64,000 nucleotides of DNA from Quercus robur (Eukaryota > Streptophyta > Magnoliopsida > Fagales > Fagaceae): NCBI RefSeq assembly GCF_932294415.1, contig NC_065537.1, positions 64,308,290 to 64,372,289 on the forward strand. Reading direction: 5' to 3'. The notes below the pieces were generated by a model. It made no database searches. It was not told where the DNA came from and worked only from the letters and a program-made list of their open reading frames with translations. Made by a program: the position numbers and the translations under genes. This document shows, piece by piece, positions 1 through 12,260 of the stretch. Positions within the stretch are counted from its first letter, which is position 1, and the number at the start of each line of letters is the position of its first letter.

Positions 1-2858
1 AAAAAAAAAATAGTTAGGGGAAAAATAGAAAAATGTAAGAAAGATAGAAATGTGAAATAACAGCAAATGTCTCAAATTTTCCAAATGTGAGGTCAGTAAA
101 AAGTATGGAAAAGTGAAAAGCTATATATATATATATATATATGTGATTTGTTAGGTTGGGAAGAAAATGGGGGATAGATAGGTGATTTGCTTAAATTTAC
201 TATTATACTCCTATAACATAAAGAGATGATAGAAAAGATTATAATCAAAAGGAGTAAAATAGTGATTTTCATGTTTTAAAAAATGGGAAAAAAATCTCTT
301 CAAGATTTCCTCTCAATTTGGGAGGATGGTTTTTGGTTGGCTTCAGTAAGTGGAAAATCTCCACCCACCCCCCTTTTCCATTCTACCCCTTTCTAAACAA
401 CCAAACGGATGATAAGGCCATAGAGCCATCGTTTTTAATTTTTCTATTAACAATTTATTGAACATTTTTGGAAGTTAAAAAAAGGACACCATATATGAGA
501 GAGAGAATTCATTATATACATTATTTACTGAAAGACAATTCATTATATGAGATATCTTTCAAAGGTTGGGTTCAAGCCATTAATTAAGGCTTTAAAAGGG
601 AAGATAGGTATTATGTTTCTTTAATTAGGTGAGTAAGTTGGTTTTCAAAAAGAAAACAATAGGTAAGTAAGTTCAAAGTTTGTTATCCAGGGAAGAGATT
701 TATTAATACAGATATAATATATATTTTTGTCTAAGGGTCATGCTAACGAATGCCCTTAGGGCACTGGTTAAGAATCCAGTTAAAGAAAATTTTAATAGGA
801 AAAGAAAAAAAAAACAATTAATATTTTGACAGCTTTTTTCATTTCCCATAAAAGTGATGTCAAAACTTTCTTTAACTGGATTCTTAACTAGTGCCCTAAG
901 AACACTCGTTAGCATTTCCCTTTGTCTAAATATAAAATTTGTTGATTATATTAGTTATTAATAAGCATTTATTTGAGATATATTTATTTATATTGTAGGG
1001 GAAAAAAAAGAGAGCAAGAGGGTGATTATCCTCTAAGAATTAAAGAACCAATATTTAAGGGGCCTAGACAGGTAAATGTTTAAGGGACCAATACTGATTA
1101 AATGGTCGCAGGCAATCCCTTAAGCGGTTGTGTCATTCATTGCTTGACCTTAACTCCACCTAGAGCATCAATTATTTCAGGTGTTAAAAATAGAGTGCAA
1201 TAATGCTTTAAGGGATTTTTTTTTTTTTTTTTTTTGGAGAAAGCAATAATGCTTTAAGTTGAAACAACATCACACCGTCATCTCAAAAAATTCAAATTCA
1301 CGGTCTACTCCATATCAAAGCCCTTACAATAAGCCAAAATTATGAGCCTTTCTATGAGATTAGTACAAGGTTAATTTGGAGAGTAATGTCAATGAGCTAT
1401 GATTCAAGCATTTACTAGTGGATTCAATCTAACCTAATTAAAATTGACCAATTTGTTTTCCATATCTAGTTAGGCTTAAATTGTACATTTAGTAATCACC
1501 CTAACCGATTGTGTTGTTAATCCTCGATTTTAAAATTTCAAAGCCTAACCACAAAATTCAATAAGTCCAAAAGAAATTGTAGCTGACACCAGAGAATTCA
1601 ATGAAATGGTTTAGATAATATAAATTTTACTACAAAACCTTTTTCAAACTGAGATGTCACAAATCATAAAAATAATCCTAACATTAATTTATTATGTTGT
1701 TGATATCCACCAGCCATATTCATTAATCATTACTATATCAGTTTATAAAGGTTATTTTGTTATAATTTGTAGTATCTCTAACATCTGATCTTGTAAATAT
1801 AAGCATCCCTTAAAAAGAATAAAAGCAAATACCAAATTAGCCACAAAATGTCAAGTAGCGGAAAAATATAAAGGTAAGTTGTCTAATTAATTGCAATAAA
1901 AATTAAAAACTAGGGCAACATTGAATTTGAATGCAAACTAGGGCAAAATTAAAAACTAAGTCACACCATATACTATCTATCACATTTAAATTCATCTACA
2001 AATTTAGCTATCAGCCTATCACATTTAAATTCATCTACAAATTTTAAAGTTCAAGTTGGATCATATATTCTCCATCCAAAGAAGAAACATCATAAATTTG
2101 CCTATTTTCAAAAAGATAAAAATCACGTTAAAAAATTCTTCTTCTTTTTCATACTTTATTTGAAGGGTTAAATTTAAAAAATAATAATAATAATAATAAT
2201 TTCATAGTTACACTAACACCAATAAAGAGGTGGATTTAGACTTTGATTTTTCTTAAAAAAGAAATTAAACAATACTTATAAGTTACAAAACTACCAAAGT
2301 GTTAAATTAAGGGTCATAAAACATTACTCTCACATAATCAATTACTAAAAAATTACTTTTATTTCGCAATTCACACCAATAACAATATATTCCCTCAATA
2401 ATTATTAAAAATTTTATGAAAATTTTATATCAATAGGAGAGGAAAACCCCGGGAAACAAACAAATTTAAAAACCAAGCCTTTAAATCAAATACTTTAAAT
2501 TTGATTTAAAGCCAAAATCATCACCAAAAAAAAAAAAAGAAAAAAAAAAAGAAGGAAGAATAAACTGAAAAGTAAAAGGAAAGGAAAGCCTTGGAAGCTA
2601 ACGGTTAAAAGGAGATAGACCGTACTAAAATGTAAAATCATATTATTCCCTAGGAAATCGTAAACCCCCCTTTAAATTGCAGACCAAACCAAACCCATTT
2701 TTTTCCTAGATCATCATATATTTATGACCCCACTTTTTCTAGGCCGATAAATATTAGTACTACTAATAAACAAGATTTTGGTCATACTCATAACTCAGAA
2801 CACAGAAATTGTCGAGTGTGGTCCAACACAGGCCAAACAAAAAACAGGTCGGGTTTTA
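1..2858. repeat. Segmental direct duplication, copy A
   Basis: This stretch is a diverged direct copy of about 4625-9277. Matching landmarks include 141 with 6478 (GGGGGATAGATAGGTGATTT), about 1020 with 7437 (GAGGGTGATTATCCTCTAAG), 2431 with 8860 (GGAGAGGAAAACCCCGGG) and 2822 with 9242. Copy A contains a MITE at 735-920 that copy B lacks. It also has a local doubling of a 35-40 bp segment (about 1979-2044) that is single in copy B near 8457. I see no protein-coding gene in it. It ends where the two copies lose similarity after GGTCGGGTT. Confidence 0.85.
735..920. mobile_element. Mutator-type MITE with 9-bp TSD
   Basis: A 186-bp fold-back element with terminal inverted repeats (TIRs) of about 54 bp (about 48 matching), beginning GGG and ending CCC. 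It is flanked by a perfect 9-bp duplication TTTGTCTAA (726-734 and 921-929). Nine-bp duplications with long TIRs are typical of Mutator-like elements. The interior is short and AT-rich with no coding capacity. The equivalent place in the sister copy (around 7300) lacks the element. Confidence 0.85.
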
Positions 2859-3160
2859 ACATTTTGTACCCATCCTATTTTGAAGGAAGATAAAAAAATC
2901 GTACCATTTGCTGCATTAGGTTAGTGTAAAGTCCTATTACTTATACTAGTATATCTTGTGATCTCGATAGATTCTTTTCTTGTTTTGGAAAAGAGTAAGT
3001 TATAGATCTAAAGCAAGAGTACAAGCAAAGTATTGAGCCTATCACTTCAAGTCTTGTAACTTGTTAAGTCTATTATCAATTTTTGTTGGGTTCCAAATTA
3101 GTAGGTTTTGAGTAGGTCAAAATGATGCAACTCATTAGAAATACGGTTACGGCTACTTGC

Positions 3161-3193
<33 letters not shown>

Positions 3194-3339
3194 TTTTAGA
3201 ATCATGTTACCGTTGATTGTTAATGCAACTAATACTAGGAAATATTTTTTAAAAGATTATGGCCAGGCATAGAACTAGAATTTTATGAATGGGTAGCTAA
3301 AATAATAATGAATATAAAAATTGAACCAATTTAATAACA

Positions 3340-4100
3340 CTAGTCGCTAACCCGTGCGATGCACGGGATAGTTAAACAAAATTTATACACATTCACTTTT
3401 ATTGGTACAAACTTATTTTGGAATACTGAAGTATTATGACCATCTATACACACATACACAAAAAATAAAATCAGCATAACTCACTATAACTCTATAGAAG
3501 CCTAAAAAATATAAAGAGAAATTAAAGGGGTTGAATTTGATATTTACGTTTGGAGAGAGAGAGTTTGTAGAAACTATGGCTTTATATTTCTTAACTTGAG
3601 AGAGGGGTAAGGTTGCTAGGGTTTTATTTCTTAACTTGAGAGAGGGGTAAGGTTGCTAGGGTTTTGAGGTGTTATAATGTTTTTATTTTTATTTTTATTT
3701 TTATTTTTTAAATATTGTGTTGACGTGGAAAATTAAGGCCTTCAATTAACGAAAACACAAACTTCTTTTGGAATACCGAAGTATTATGACTATCTATACA
3801 CACATACACAAAAAATAAAATCAGCATAACTCACTATAACTCTATAGAAGCCTAAAAAATATAAAGAGAAATTAAAGGGGTTGAATTTGATATTTACGTT
3901 TGGAGAGAGAGAGTTTGCAGAAACTATGGCTTTATATTTCTTAACTTGAGAGAGGGGTAAGGTTGCTAGGGTTTTGAGGTGTTATAATGTTTTTGTTTTT
4001 ATTTTTATTTTTTATTTTTTAAATATTGTGCTGACGTGGAAAATTGTGGTGCCAGCAGAGGTTTCGGTTATATATATATATATATATATATTATACAAGA
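3340..4100 (-). mobile_element. Non-autonomous Helitron, 3' end at 3340
   Basis: Read on the minus strand, the 3' end has the canonical Helitron layout: hairpin CCCGTGC-atc-GCACGGG (3351-3367), a 7-nt spacer, then CTAG followed by host T (plus strand A|CTAG at 3339/3340). The 5' end near 4100 reads TC followed by an AT tract and then CGAAACCT and ACAATTTTCCAC. The element at 36732 starts the same way. The interior holds a direct duplication (about 3408-3720 and 3765-4040). No helicase or Rep coding is present. The 5' boundary is less certain, because the host base there is T rather than A. Confidence 0.7.
3408..4040. repeat. Tandem duplication inside the Helitron
   Basis: Two nearly identical units begin at about 3416 and 3770 (GGAATAC[TC]GAAGTATTATGAC...) and run to ...GACGTGGAAAATT. 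The first unit also carries an extra 40-bp doubling (TTCTTAACTTGAGAGAGGGG at about 3586 and 3626) that the second unit lacks. Read on the minus strand, the material contains AAAACCCTAGCAACC and pyrimidine-rich DNA. That resembles a captured plant 5' leader, though no source gene is identified. Confidence 0.8.
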
Positions 4101-4594
4101 AATATGAAGAGTCTTGGGGGGGGGGGGGAACCTTTTTTTTTTTGTTTGAGGTAAATTTAGGAGTAAAAATCTAATATTCGAGAAATTTGACAGGACCAAC
4201 CATATACATTTTGAAAACTTTAGGAAATTTTTAGAGGCAATTTTATAATATTGGAAAAGTTTTCTTTTTGGGGTGGGGGGGGGGGGGGGGGGAGAGAGAG
4301 AGAGAGAGAGAGAGAGGGCCATGGCTCCCCACCCTTCTAAGCGGGTCCACCCATGATTATTGTATGAACAAATTTGATAAGTCATGAAATACCCTGGAGA
4401 ATGATATTACATGCATTGAAGGGATAGGAAAGTAAAGGATTCAGGGAGAATGAGAGGAGGAGAGGAATGCTTACCTTTCACTTTATTTAGATTTTTTATA
4501 AATTAATTAGGGACCAGAAGTCTTATAAATCAATTAACACATATTGGTATTTCCAACAAAAATGTTGGTTTAAATCCCACTACCTCAACTATCC

Positions 4595-4628
<34 letters not shown>

Positions 4629-4630
4629 TA
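4063..4630. repeat. Microsatellites and homopolymers between the duplicated copies
   Basis: A (TA)n run at about 4069-4091, a poly-G run near 4117-4128, then poly-G followed by (GA)n at about 4268-4316, and a poly-A run of about 30 at 4596-4625. The sequence just before the poly-A (AATGTTGGTTTAAATCCCAC) resembles the B box and tail of a tRNA-derived SINE. No gene is seen here. Confidence 0.8.
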
Positions 4631-4766
4631 AGGGGAAGAATAGAAAAATGTAAGAAATATTGAAATGTGAAATAACAAAAAATGCCTCAATTTTTCCAAA
4701 TGTGAGGTCAGTAAAAAGTATGGAAAAGTGAAGAGCTAGAAATATATATATATATATACACACACA

Positions 4767-6482
4767 CTAATCGTTAACCCATGTGATGCACGAGAATAGC
4801 TATTGGATGAGTTTTAGAATAAATAAAAAATGTTGTTTTATTTATTATTTTTTATGGGAAGAAATAAGAGACATAATATTGCGTCTCTAATTTAATTTGA
4901 GTTGTATATGTATGTATATACAAGATAGGTTGTAATATATATACCAAAAGATGTCTATTAAAAAGTTATAACCATTCAAATTGGATATACCAAAAAGTGT
5001 TTATCGAACGAAAAGGTGTCTGTTGAACGAAAATGTGCCTATTGAATAATCATAATCCTTTAGGTATAAATAGTTGTCATATTTATTTGATAACTTCTTC
5101 TTATTCATCTTTTTTAAAAACAAAAAATAAATAAAACATATAAACATTCTCCAAAATTGCTATTTGTAATTTTTGTTTTTTTTATTAAATAGTGAAAAAG
5201 TCTAAGATTAGGTACGCACTTCTCTTTTTATAATTTATGTTTTCCAATCCTCGTGGTCTTGTCCCACTAATCAAATATTTCTTTTCATTTTATATATACC
5301 ATAGGCTTATAGACACATAAACGCCGAAAAATATGGGAAAAGAACTTCCCTGACGCACCAATCCAACCTAATCATTTTTTCAGAATTTTTTTTTTCTTGC
5401 CCCACATTTAACGGTTTTTACCCATTTCACTCTTGAAGTATTTTAATGGCCTATTTAGATGAAAGAGGGAAGGAGGAGAGTAGAGTAGAATTGACTAAAA
5501 ATAAACTAATTTTGTACTAAATTTACTCTACTCTACTCTACTCCCCCTTCTTCTCTCTTAATCTAAACGGACCAAAATTTCTTGCTTATCTCATAAATGA
5601 ATATATATCATAATAGTAGTTAAATGAATAGGGAAATGCCATTTTAATTGTTTAGTCTTTTAGATAGGATGAAACTTTTTTTCTTTTTTAGAATCAGATA
5701 GGATGAAGCTAAAATCAAGATAATCTTTTTTTTATAATCAATTCAATTAGTGGATCCCATATATATATATATATATATTTAAACAAAAAAACTTAATCTT
5801 CTCATATTGTTCCAAAACCCTAGAGTTTTCAACCCTTCATTATAGTATATACTAATTTCTTGTGTGGTTAGTCGAGGAGGGTTGCAAAAATTAATAACTA
5901 TCCCAAGGAATGGTGCAATTGTACACCAACGGTAGGAAAAATAGGACTGGAACGGCTTGCCAAGTGAAAAGTTATAGTTTTATGTGTTTTTAATTGTAGT
6001 CATGCAGTAATTTATGTTTCTAAGAAAGATGAAAGAGAAGAAATTACCAAATGAAGAAATCATTAAGTATTTTTGTTGCTACCATTGGTATGGCTTGATT
6101 CCTAAACATTTTCACTATTTAACAACAACAACAACACAAAATAAAATAAAATAAATAAATAAATAAAAAATAACTTACAAATAGCAATTTTAGAGAAATG
6201 AAAGAAATTAAGAAGAAGTTACCAAATGAATATAAACCATTATTTATACCCAAATGATTATGACTCTTCAATATGCACATTTTCATTCAATAGGCACATT
6301 TTTGTTTAACATGCATATTTTCGGTCAATAGGCTCCTTTCGTTCAAAAGGCACAACTATTTAGTATTTTTAAATGTATACATGGCATAAATTTGTGTAGC
6401 CACTTGGCGCAATGAGACACGGTTAACAAAAAGTCAAACGTTTTAACTATTAGTTATTTTATATGTATATACACACACATGA
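4767..6482 (-). mobile_element. Helitron-type insertion in copy B
   Basis: The left end (plus strand A|CTAATCGTTAACCCATGTGATGCACGAG) is a decayed version of the Helitron 3' terminus at 3340. The right end reads ...CATGA|T, that is A|TC on the minus strand as expected for a Helitron 5' end. Copy A of the duplication preserves the uninterrupted site (near 143), which supports these limits. Inside are inverted arms (about 4985-5170 against 6165-6345, sharing the complement of AAATTGCTATTTGTAA) and a fold-back MITE at about 5449-5574. No transposase or helicase was recognised. Confidence 0.65.
5449..5574. mobile_element. Small fold-back MITE nested in the Helitron
   Basis: About 125 bp whose two halves are inverted: left GGCCTATTTAGATGAAAGAGG, right ending TTAATCTAAACGGACC. 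The middle pairs GAGAGTAGAGTAGA with its complement TCTACTCTACTC. No target duplication could be fixed with confidence. Confidence 0.6.
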
Positions 6483-7631
6483 TTTGTAAGATTAGGAAGA
6501 AAATGGGGGATAGATAGGTGATTTCCTTAAATTTACTACTATACTCCTATAACATAAAGAGATGATAGAAAATATTATAATCAAAAGGAGTAAAATGGTG
6601 AATTTCATGTTTTAAAAAATGGGAAAAAAATCTCTCCAAGATTTCCTCTCAATTTGGGAGGCTGGTTTTTGGTGGGCCTTAGTAAGTGGAAAATCTCCAC
6701 CCACCCCCTTTTCCATTCTTCCCCTTTCTAAACAACCAAACGAATGATAAGCTCATAGAGCCATAGTTTTTAATTTTTCTATTAACAATTTATTGAACAG
6801 TTTTGGAAGATAAAAAAAGGACACCAACATCTTCTACTTCAATCATATAGAGAGAATATTAAAAAGAATGGTACTAAGAGTCTTGTAACTTATGGTATTA
6901 TCTACTTTACTTTAGAAAGAGAATCAGGGTCAAATCCTCCTTTCCAAATGTTGGAGAGAGAGAGAGAGAGAGAGAGGGGTTTAAAAAACTTATCTACATT
7001 ATTTATTGAAAGAAAATTCATTATATGAGATATCTTTCAAAGGTTGGGTTCAAACCATTAAGTTTTTAAAAGGGAAGACAGGTATTATGTTTCTTTAATT
7101 AGGTGAGTAAGTTGGTTTCCCCAAAAAAAAAAAAAAAAAATTAGGTGATTAAGTTCAAAGTTTGTTATCCAGGGAAGAGATTTATTGATACAGATATTAT
7201 TATTTTTTCCCGTAATTCTAGTTAGTAGTCCATTCATAATTCTAGTTAGTAGTCCGTTCGTGAAATGCATGAATAAGTTTAACAAAAGAGATATAATACT
7301 TTTTTTTCCAAATATAAAAAAATTTGATGATTATATTAGTTATTAATAAGCATTTATTTGAGATATATATATATATATATTTATTTATTTATTTATTTAT
7401 TTATATTGTAGGGAAAAAAAAAGAAAAAAAGAGCAAGAGGGTGATTATCCTCTAAGAATTAAAGAACCAATATTTAAGGGGCCTAGACAGGTAAATGTTT
7501 AAGGGACTAATACTGATTAAATGGTCGCAGGCAATCCCTTAAGTGGTTGTGTCATTCATTGCTTGACCTTAACTCCACCTAGAGCATCAATTATTTCGGG
7601 TGTTAAAAATAGAGTGCAATAACGCTTTAAG

Positions 7632-7681
<50 letters not shown>

Positions 7682-9277
7682 TGGAGAACGCAAAATAATG
7701 CTTTAAGTTGAAACAACATCACACCATCATCCCAAAAAATTCAAACTCACGGTCTACTCCATATCAAAGCCCTTACAATAAGCCACAATTATGAGCCTTT
7801 ATATGAGATTAGTACTAGGTTCATTTGGAGAATAATGTCAATGAGCTATGATTCAAGCATTTACTAGTGCTTATCAAAAAAAAAAAAAAAAAAAAAAAAA
7901 AGCATTTACTAGTGGATTAAATATAACCTAATTAAAATTGGCCAATTTGTTTTCCATATCTAGTTAGGCTTAAATTGTACATTTAGTAATCACTCTAACT
8001 AATTGTGTTGTTAATCCTTGATTTTAAAAATTCAAAGCCTAACTGTGAAATTCAATAAGTACAAATGAAATTGCAATTGACATCAGAGAATTCAATGAAA
8101 TGGTTTAGATAATATAAATTTTACTACATAACCTTTTACAAACTGAGGTGTCACAAATCATAAAAATAATCCTAACATTAATTTATTATGTTGCTGATAT
8201 CCACTAGTCACATTCATTAATCATTACTATATCGGTTTGTAAAGGTTATTTTGGTATAATTTGTAGTATCTCTAACATCCCTAGTAAATATAAGCATCCC
8301 TTAAAAAGAATAAAAGCAAATACTAAATTAGTTGCAAAATGTCAAGTAGTGGAAAAATATAAAGGTAAGTTGTCTAATTAATTGCGATAAAAATTAAAAA
8401 CTAGGGCAATATTGAATTTGAATGCAAATGGTTAAGTCACACCATATACTAGCTATCACATTTAAATTCATCTACAAATTTTAAAGTTCAAGTTGGATCA
8501 TAAATTCTTCATCCATTTCAAATAAAAGAAGAAACATCATAAATTTTCCTATTTTCAAAAAGATAAAAATCACATTAAAAATATCTTCTTCTTTTTCATA
8601 ATTTATTTGAAGTGTTAAATTTTTTTTTAAAAAAAATAATTTCATAGTTACACTTACGCCAATGAAGAGGTGGATTTAAACTTTGATTCTTCTTACAAAA
8701 GAGATTAAACAATACTGCTAAGTTATAAGACTGCTAAAGTGTTAAATTAAGGGTGATAAAACATTACTTTCATATAATCAATTACTAAAAAATCACTTTT
8801 ATTTTGAATTATATTCCCTCAATAATTATTAAAAGTTTTATGAAAATTTTATATCAATAGGAGAGGAAAACCCCGGGAAACAAACAAATTTAAAAACCAA
8901 GCCTTTAAATCAAATACTTAAAATTTGATTTAAAGCCAAAATCATCACACAAAAAAAAAAAGAAAAAAAAAAGGAAGAATAAACTGAAAAGTAAAAGAAA
9001 AGGAAAGTCTTGGAAGCTAACGGTTAAAAGGACATTGACCGTACTAAAAATCTAAAATCATATTATTCCCTAGGAAATCGTAAAACCCCCCTTTAAATTG
9101 CAGACCAAACCAAACCCTTTTTTTTTCTTAAATCATCATATATTTATGACCCCACTTTTTCTAGGCCGATTAATATTAGTACTACTAATAAACAAGATTT
9201 TTGTCATACTCATAACTCAGAACACAGAAATTGTCGAGTGTGGTCCAACAAAGGCCAAACAAAAATCAGGTCGGGTT

Positions 9278-10918
9278 CCTTCTCAAAAATAAAAAAATAA
9301 AACAGGTCGGGTTGATTGATTTCTGACATGCATAAATAGCCCTCCGATCTATCAGATTCAAACTCATTAAATTCTTTCTCAAAAAAATTATAAAAATTTT
9401 TTTTAAAAGAAATTCATTAAATTCTGTGTAAGTGTTGCTTATATCATCGCATTAAAGAAAGAAAGAAAAGAGTGAAGGTAGATACAGCATTAAATTTGCA
9501 TCTATTGAAGGACACGCTTGAATTTTGTGGGGTTAAAAGTGAGGACCCCACAAATTTATTCAATTTTTTTTTACCCAAAATATTTCAAACAATATGGATG
9601 GACGGAAAGGACGACACGTCATTCTTAATTGTACTCGTGGCCCCCACCCACCTCTACCAGAACCCATCAAGTTTTCAACCACCTGGCCTAGTGCCCCACC
9701 CATATTGCTTATACCAGTTATTATTTATTGCAACTATTCAAAGTGGGCAAGAGCATGAGCATTGCCCATTTTCCTCCTATGAATTGTCAAAAATTTTAGG
9801 ACCACGACCACACGCGTCTACACATTTTGACATAACTTAAACACGCAGTAATTGTTGAACAATTTGCGTAGAAGTGATGTAATTTAATCACACATTAGTC
9901 ACATGGTAATTTTCGGAACAATCCATGTATAAGTAAATATAATTCAATCATACATTAACTAACGTGTCAACTGAGTCAAAATATGTGAATTTAGATAACT
10001 GAAGAATTACTCAATGTCGTTCTCAAAGACCTATAATGGCTTATTTTTTATGCACAAAATATTTAGGGTTGTTAATTAAATTTAAACACATTATTTTATA
10101 CGGTAATACAACATAAATAATGGGTTTAGTTAGTTTAATTAATAAAATTAAACTAATTTTTTTATATTATATAAATGAGATAGTATATCAACCTATAACG
10201 TCCGCTCTATAATAAAATTCATTATCGTTGAATTTGAGTTTGGGATGAATCATGCTTGTGAAAAAAAAAAAGTAAATTGGCATGTTAACATAATAATAGA
10301 AATTTTCATTAAAAAGATATAATATACTCAAAAAAAAGGTCTAACGTTATTTATAATGTTATATTTCTAAAGATAACTAAATTCAATTAGTTAATATTTA
10401 GAGAAGACAAAATATAAGGAATTTTAATATACTTTATTATATTTTATTAGATCAAAAAACTTGTATCAAAATATATTTTGTAAAAAAGAAAGCGAGAATA
10501 AATTTATATATATAAATCAAACAATTTAAATAAAGTTTTAAAAAATGGACAAACAATCAATACATAATCAAACATTTGAACTGCTCTAGAATAATAAAAA
10601 AACAACAATATTCTAATATGATAAAGGGAATTAGTTATCTGTCAAAAGCTCCACTCAAATTGAATAGTCAAAAATCAGAATCCATATTCACATTAAAAAA
10701 TAATTTTTCTGTAGTAATCAACACTCTGGTATAAAAGATAACACACAAAATACCCACCCCATGTTTCTCTCTCTATATAATTTAAACTATTTTTACCATA
10801 CCCACCAAAAAAAAAAAAAAAATTACATAAAGAAAATGTAATGGGATAGGGGCAAAACCGTACTTTCACAGAGACATTCATCAACGGTTACCGAGCTTAA
10901 TGTCAGCGGTCAAACAAA
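9278..10918. other. AT-rich spacer without a supported gene
   Basis: This lies between the duplicated block and the 3' end of the minus-strand gene. A 122-codon open frame at 9472-9840 begins with GTG, shows no recognisable family and is surrounded by low-complexity DNA, so I do not call it a gene. The segment 9640-9790 is less AT-rich than its surroundings but carries no motif I recognise. Confidence 0.6.
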
Positions 10919-11875
10919 TCAACGGTTGTGATTGACTCTTCCGAAATCCACAAGCTTCCGCGACCGGTTCTTGCAAAACTTCCCCGTAGCTCTGACCTCG
11001 CCGGAGATGGCGATGTCCGGCGGCATACCTTTCTGGCTCCAGTGCCGGTTCGGGCTCGCCCTCACGAGCGGGCTCAGGCAAAATGCAATCCCGGACACGT
11101 TGTGGCTGTGCCCGTGCCGTGTCCGACGCACCTGAAACGCCGGCGACCTCCACGTCTCCGTGGAGTAACCGCTCACCGGCGGCGAACGCTCGCAGTCCTC
11201 GTCGGAATCTCCCGTTCTCGCCGGCGACATTCCCCGATCAGCCCGCGGACGAGGCTTTCTCTCCACGGTGGACTCGTCGTAAACGAAAAGCCGCGATTTC
11301 TTCTTCATGCGGCCGGCGAAGATCGCGGTGAACCAAGACGGAGAAGACGAACTCGTAGAAGCAGCAGTAGTCGCAGTAGTAGTAGTAGTAGCAGCCGAGG
11401 GCTCGCAAGTCGAAACCCTAGGATCCGATTCCAATTTCTCGGATCTGGACCTGAACAGGTTCGTAAGCAACGAGAACCTACCGTTCTTCTTCCCATACGA
11501 CCTACCGCCGGTGAAGCTGGTCGGGGCGCTGGCGGGGGCGGTTGATGACGTGGCAGGCCCCACCTGAGGAGTACTATAGAACCGACGATCCTGATAACTA
11601 TTCTGGTGCTGCCGTTGCTGCCACGTGGCCTCGTCTGATTTGCGGCGAGAAACGTAAGGAGAGACAGAGCGAGGGAACACCAACGGTGGCGGTTTTATAT
11701 TCGGGTCAGATTTTCTCGGGTCATCGCGGGACTGAGCTTGGGTTTGGGCTTCCGACTGGGCTCGGGCCTGGACCTGGGCCTGGGCGGCGATGAGAGCTAA
11801 GAGACGGTCGCGGAGACAGGAGGCGCACACGCCGACTGTGCTACTCAGGTCAGAGAGATGCCTCTTACACTTCAT
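10919..11875 (-). CDS. Uncharacterised plant-specific protein, OCTOPUS-like N-terminal Cys/His motif
   Basis: A single-exon frame of 318 residues. The ATG (11873-11875, minus strand) directly follows an in-frame TAG, so the start is well fixed. Residues 1-27 hold CKRH...GVCASCLRDRLL, a CxxH-x(n)-CxxC arrangement also seen at the start of the DUF740/OCTOPUS family of plant membrane-associated proteins. Next come a Gln/Ala run (about 30-48), a basic serine-rich region with PRSVSPYVSRRKSD, a short hydrophobic-basic patch FSLLTNLFRSRSEK, Thr/Ala and Ser runs, and SPSWFTAIFAGRMKKK. The conserved-looking tail has VSGIAFCLSPLVRASPNRHW and ends KLVDFGRVNHNR. No signal peptide or clear membrane span is visible. 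I recall similar unnamed proteins in other dicots but no assigned function. The gene is a GC-rich island in AT-rich DNA. A real gene is very likely; its role is unknown. Confidence 0.85.
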   Translation of the reverse strand: MKCKRHLSDLSSTVGVCASCLRDRLLALIAAQAQVQARAQSEAQTQAQSRDDPRKSDPNIKPPPLVFPRSVSPYVSRRKSDEATWQQRQHQNSYQDRRFYSTPQVGPATSSTAPASAPTSFTGGRSYGKKNGRFSLLTNLFRSRSEKLESDPRVSTCEPSAATTTTTATTAASTSSSSPSWFTAIFAGRMKKKSRLFVYDESTVERKPRPRADRGMSPARTGDSDEDCERSPPVSGYSTETWRSPAFQVRRTRHGHSHNVSGIAFCLSPLVRASPNRHWSQKGMPPDIAISGEVRATGKFCKNRSRKLVDFGRVNHNR

Positions 11876-12260
11876 CTACTTTTTTATATATATATGCGTA
11901 TATATGTATCTATATCTATGTGTGTTTGTGTTGAAACTTTTTTTTATAGTGTTGGAGTTTGATTTTTGTGTTTGTGAGGAAGAGGCATTTGAGAGCGGTG
12001 TGTCTCTGAAACAATAAAAGCCGAATGAGAGAGAGATCTGTGATATGAGGAAAACCAAGGAGAGAGGTTTGTCTTCTTCTCAGAATGAAATGGAAAGAGT
12101 ACTTGTATGTGTAAGTTGTAGCTGTTGGAGGGCTAATGAGTATTTTCAATTTTGGTTACCTTTATTATATCTTTAGAGAGATAAAGAGAGAGATAGAGTC
12201 AAAGTTAAGTCGAGGACACGCTGGCCACACGAATTTATATTTTGGTGCTACATTTACCAT
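11876..12260 (-). promoter_or_regulatory. Probable leader and core promoter of the minus-strand gene
   Basis: Upstream of the ATG, read on the minus strand, there is an AT dinucleotide tract and then CT-rich DNA (complement of the GAGAGA runs at 12024-12034 and 12174-12194). These pyrimidine patches are common in plant leaders. A TATA-like ATATAAATTC lies at 12231-12240, about 360 bp before the ATG. The start of transcription is inferred, not observed. Confidence 0.4.

Larger units (their letters stand above)
4625..9277. repeat. Segmental direct duplication, copy B
   Basis: Second copy of the sequence at 1-2858, with a 1.7-kb insertion at 4767-6482. Copy-specific features are a poly-T of about 55 bp (7626-7680), a (GA)n run at about 6955-6976, an AT-rich run at 7363-7404 and a small tandem doubling (AATTCTAGTTAGTAGTCC) at 7214-7257. 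The many point and indel differences from copy A show that the duplication is old. No coding gene is apparent. Confidence 0.85.

Noticed and set aside
4296..4316. GAGA-element regulatory cluster
   Set aside because: A pure (GA)n microsatellite after poly-G with no nearby gene. Regulatory meaning cannot be supported.
9472..9840. 122-codon open frame in spacer
   Set aside because: Starts with GTG, has no recognisable family and no splice or promoter context. Treated as chance.
10928..11567. Plus-strand open frames opposite the 318-residue gene
   Set aside because: They are antisense shadows of a GC-rich coding region. Only the minus-strand frame has an ATG preceded by a stop and a plausible protein.
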